Positions 5,130 to 6,777 of a stretch of 6,777 nucleotides of DNA are shown here, in pieces. Source of the stretch: an uncultured Bacilli bacterium (GTDB lineage Bacteria > Bacillota_I > Bacilli_A > RF39 > UBA660); assembly GCA_947586295.1 (NCBI GenBank), contig CANPXQ010000049.1, forward strand, positions 1 through 6,777. The letters run 5' to 3'. A model generated the notes under the pieces. That model was not told the origin of the DNA. It ran no database searches and saw only the letters and a list, made by a program, of their open reading frames with translations. The position numbers and the translations under genes are program-made. Position 1 is the stretch's first letter, and each line of letters begins with the position of its first letter.

Positions 5130-6777
5130 ATGAAAGAAGAAAAAAAGTTACTTTGTTATAATGAAAAAGTCGAAGAAATCTATAAGAGATTAGAAACTAG
5201 TATAGATGGATTAAGTGATGAAAAAGCTCAAAAAAGATTAGAACGAGATGGACAAAATAAATTAACCGAAAGGAAAAAGAAATCAAACTTTACAATGTTT
5301 TTAGAGCAATTTAATGATTTTATGGTTATTATTTTAATTTGTGCCTCCATTTTCTCGGCAGTAATATCTTATGTTAGAAATGAATCTTATATCGATTCGA
5401 TAATCATAATTATAATTGTCATAATAAATGCTATTTTAAGTTATTTTCAAGAAAAGAAAGCTGATGTAGCGATTGAAGAACTAAACAAAATGTTTATTAC
5501 CAATAATTATGTAATTCGGGGTGGGGTTAAAAAATCAATCGATGTTAGAGATGTTGTCGTAGGCGATATTATCGAACTTGAAGCTGGGGATTATGTTTCC
5601 GCGGATGCCAGAATTATTTCATCGGATAGTTTAGAAATAAACGAATCAACCTTAACTGGTGAATCTAAATCAATTAAAAAAGATAATGAAAATATTAACG
5701 ATGAAAAAGAACTATACGAACGAAAAAATATGGTTTATGCGGGTTGTAATGTAACTAATGGACACGCCTTTGTGGTGGTAACTGCAATTGCTATGAATAC
5801 CGAACTTGGAAAAATTGCTAATAGTTTAATTAATAAAAAGAGTGATCTTACACCACTTCAAAAAAAGGTTAATAAAATCAGTAAAGTTTTAACTTATGTT
5901 ATATTAGCAATTATTATTGTGATGATGGCAGTTGGCTTACTTATGAAAAATGACTTTTTTGATGTTTTGATGTTATCTATTTCACTAGCTGTCGCGGCAA
6001 TTCCGGAAGGTATGTCCTCAATAATAACGATTATTTTATCAGTGGGAATGACCGCCATGGCGAAAAGAAATGTTATTATCAGGAAAATGGCATCCGTTGA
6101 AACATTAGGTTCAACTGATGTTATTTGTAGCGATAAAACAGGAACGATTACCCAAAATAAAATGCTTGTTAAAAGTATCTACCTTAACGATCAATTATAT
6201 AATGATGAAGATATTATTAATAATATTGATTTATTAAAAAAATGTGCTAGTTTGTGCCACAATGTTACTAAAAATAATGATATTTATATTGGGGATGAAA
6301 CGGAAGTTTCCATTTATAAATATTTAGAAAAAAATAATTTATTAAACCAAGATTATAAAAGAATAAAAGAGTATCCTTTTGATTCGGATCGTAAAATGAT
6401 GACAACTATTAATGAAATTGATGACAAAGTTTATTCATTTACCAAAGGTAGTTTAGATTCGATAATAAATAATTGTTCTAAATTTGTAATTAATAATGAA
6501 ATAAAAGATATGACTCAAGAATATAAAAATAAAATATTTAATATTGAAAAAGAACAATCAGCCAAATCACTTCGATTACTTGCTTTTGCTTACAAAGATG
6601 ATGATTTAGATAATCCCGAAAGTAATATGATATTTATTGGACTTATGGGAATGATGGATCCGCCAAGAGAAAATGTCCCTAATGCTATATCCACTTGTTT
6701 ACATTCCGGAATAAAACCAATAATGATAACAGGCGATAGTATTAATACAGCGATTGCTATTGCCAAACAAGTAGGGA
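5130..6777 (+). CDS. Type II (Ca2+-ATPase-like) P-type cation-transporting ATPase, C-terminus cut by window edge
   Basis: The first 549 residues of a pump that usually has about 870-900. It forms a phosphoaspartate and moves cations, most likely exporting Ca2+, across the cytoplasmic membrane. Visible features are an N-terminal cation-ATPase domain (about 10-60), TM1 (63-82), TM2 (87-106), actuator-loop TGES (176-179), TM3 (253-272) and TM4 (276-309) with VAAIPEG. Glu293 of VAAIPEG corresponds to the Ca2+-binding Glu of SERCA M4. Next come the phosphorylation site DKTGT with Asp335, the nucleotide-binding KGS (439-441), DPPR (510-513) and TGDS (534-537), after which the window ends. VAAIPEG followed by GMSS instead of GLPA resembles Listeria-type bacterial Ca2+ pumps as I recall them. 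The TM5, TM6 and TM8 ligands needed to settle Ca2+ against other ions are outside the window. The ATG at 5130 follows a weak GGTGGTG site and lies 16 nt after the small zinc-ribbon gene. Confidence 0.93.
   Translation, partial: MKEEKKLLCYNEKVEEIYKRLETSIDGLSDEKAQKRLERDGQNKLTERKKKSNFTMFLEQFNDFMVIILICASIFSAVISYVRNESYIDSIIIIIIVIINAILSYFQEKKADVAIEELNKMFITNNYVIRGGVKKSIDVRDVVVGDIIELEAGDYVSADARIISSDSLEINESTLTGESKSIKKDNENINDEKELYERKNMVYAGCNVTNGHAFVVVTAIAMNTELGKIANSLINKKSDLTPLQKKVNKISKVLTYVILAIIIVMMAVGLLMKNDFFDVLMLSISLAVAAIPEGMSSIITIILSVGMTAMAKRNVIIRKMASVETLGSTDVICSDKTGTITQNKMLVKSIYLNDQLYNDEDIINNIDLLKKCASLCHNVTKNNDIYIGDETEVSIYKYLEKNNLLNQDYKRIKEYPFDSDRKMMTTINEIDDKVYSFTKGSLDSIINNCSKFVINNEIKDMTQEYKNKIFNIEKEQSAKSLRLLAFAYKDDDLDNPESNMIFIGLMGMMDPPRENVPNAISTCLHSGIKPIMITGDSINTAIAIAKQVG

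Noticed and set aside
1..6777. Mycoplasma-type genetic code (TGA as Trp), suggested by the strong AT bias
   Set aside because: TGA ends two genes at sensible places (3600-3602 and 4932-4934), no in-frame TGA is needed inside any gene, and Trp is written TGG.

Overview
This is an AT-rich window, by eye only about a quarter G+C. TGA is used as a real stop: it ends the permease at 3600-3602 and the metallopeptidase-like gene at 4932-4934. TGG is used for tryptophan throughout, so the genetic code is standard and not the Mycoplasma/Spiroplasma code. Gram-positive Shine-Dalgarno sites (AAGGAG, AGGTG), extended -10 (TGn) promoters and the gene families point to a low-GC Bacillota, for example a gut Bacilli or Clostridia lineage. 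Genus cannot be read from this sequence.

Left block (minus strand, about 1-1436): a two-gene unit. The first gene (TTG start, 1436 to 933) encodes a small secreted protein with a SipW-cognate (TasA/camelysin-like) signal peptide. The second overlaps it by 23 nt and encodes a type I signal peptidase of the SipW/archaeal/ER type. Its catalytic Ser/His domain follows an unusually long N-terminal region of about eight membrane segments, and its C-terminus runs off the left edge. The likely reading is a dedicated peptidase paired with its substrate.

Middle block (plus strand, 1437-3632): a divergent intergenic region holds a perfect 14-bp palindrome and a promoter. It drives a decayed NUDIX hydrolase gene (1609-1980) with an intact Nudix box, an in-frame TAA just before that box, and an apparent internal deletion. 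A second extended -10 promoter then drives a two-gene ABC exporter: a COG1131-type ATPase and a six-segment ABC-2 permease. A terminator hairpin overlaps the permease stop codon.

Right block (plus strand, 3720-6777): a third promoter of nearly the same sequence as the exporter's drives three tightly packed genes. They are a zinc-ribbon/single-TM/extracytoplasmic HELGH protein, a 60-residue zinc-ribbon/single-TM protein (ATGA overlap), and a type II (Ca2+-ATPase-like) P-type ATPase starting 16 nt later and cut by the right edge. The two zinc-ribbon N-termini resemble each other, suggesting a shared domain layout. Linkage of both to a cation pump is the most novel feature here. Any functional connection is inference from operon structure.

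No tRNA, rRNA, CRISPR array, insertion sequence or attachment site was recognised. No gene-free stretch exceeds 300 bases.
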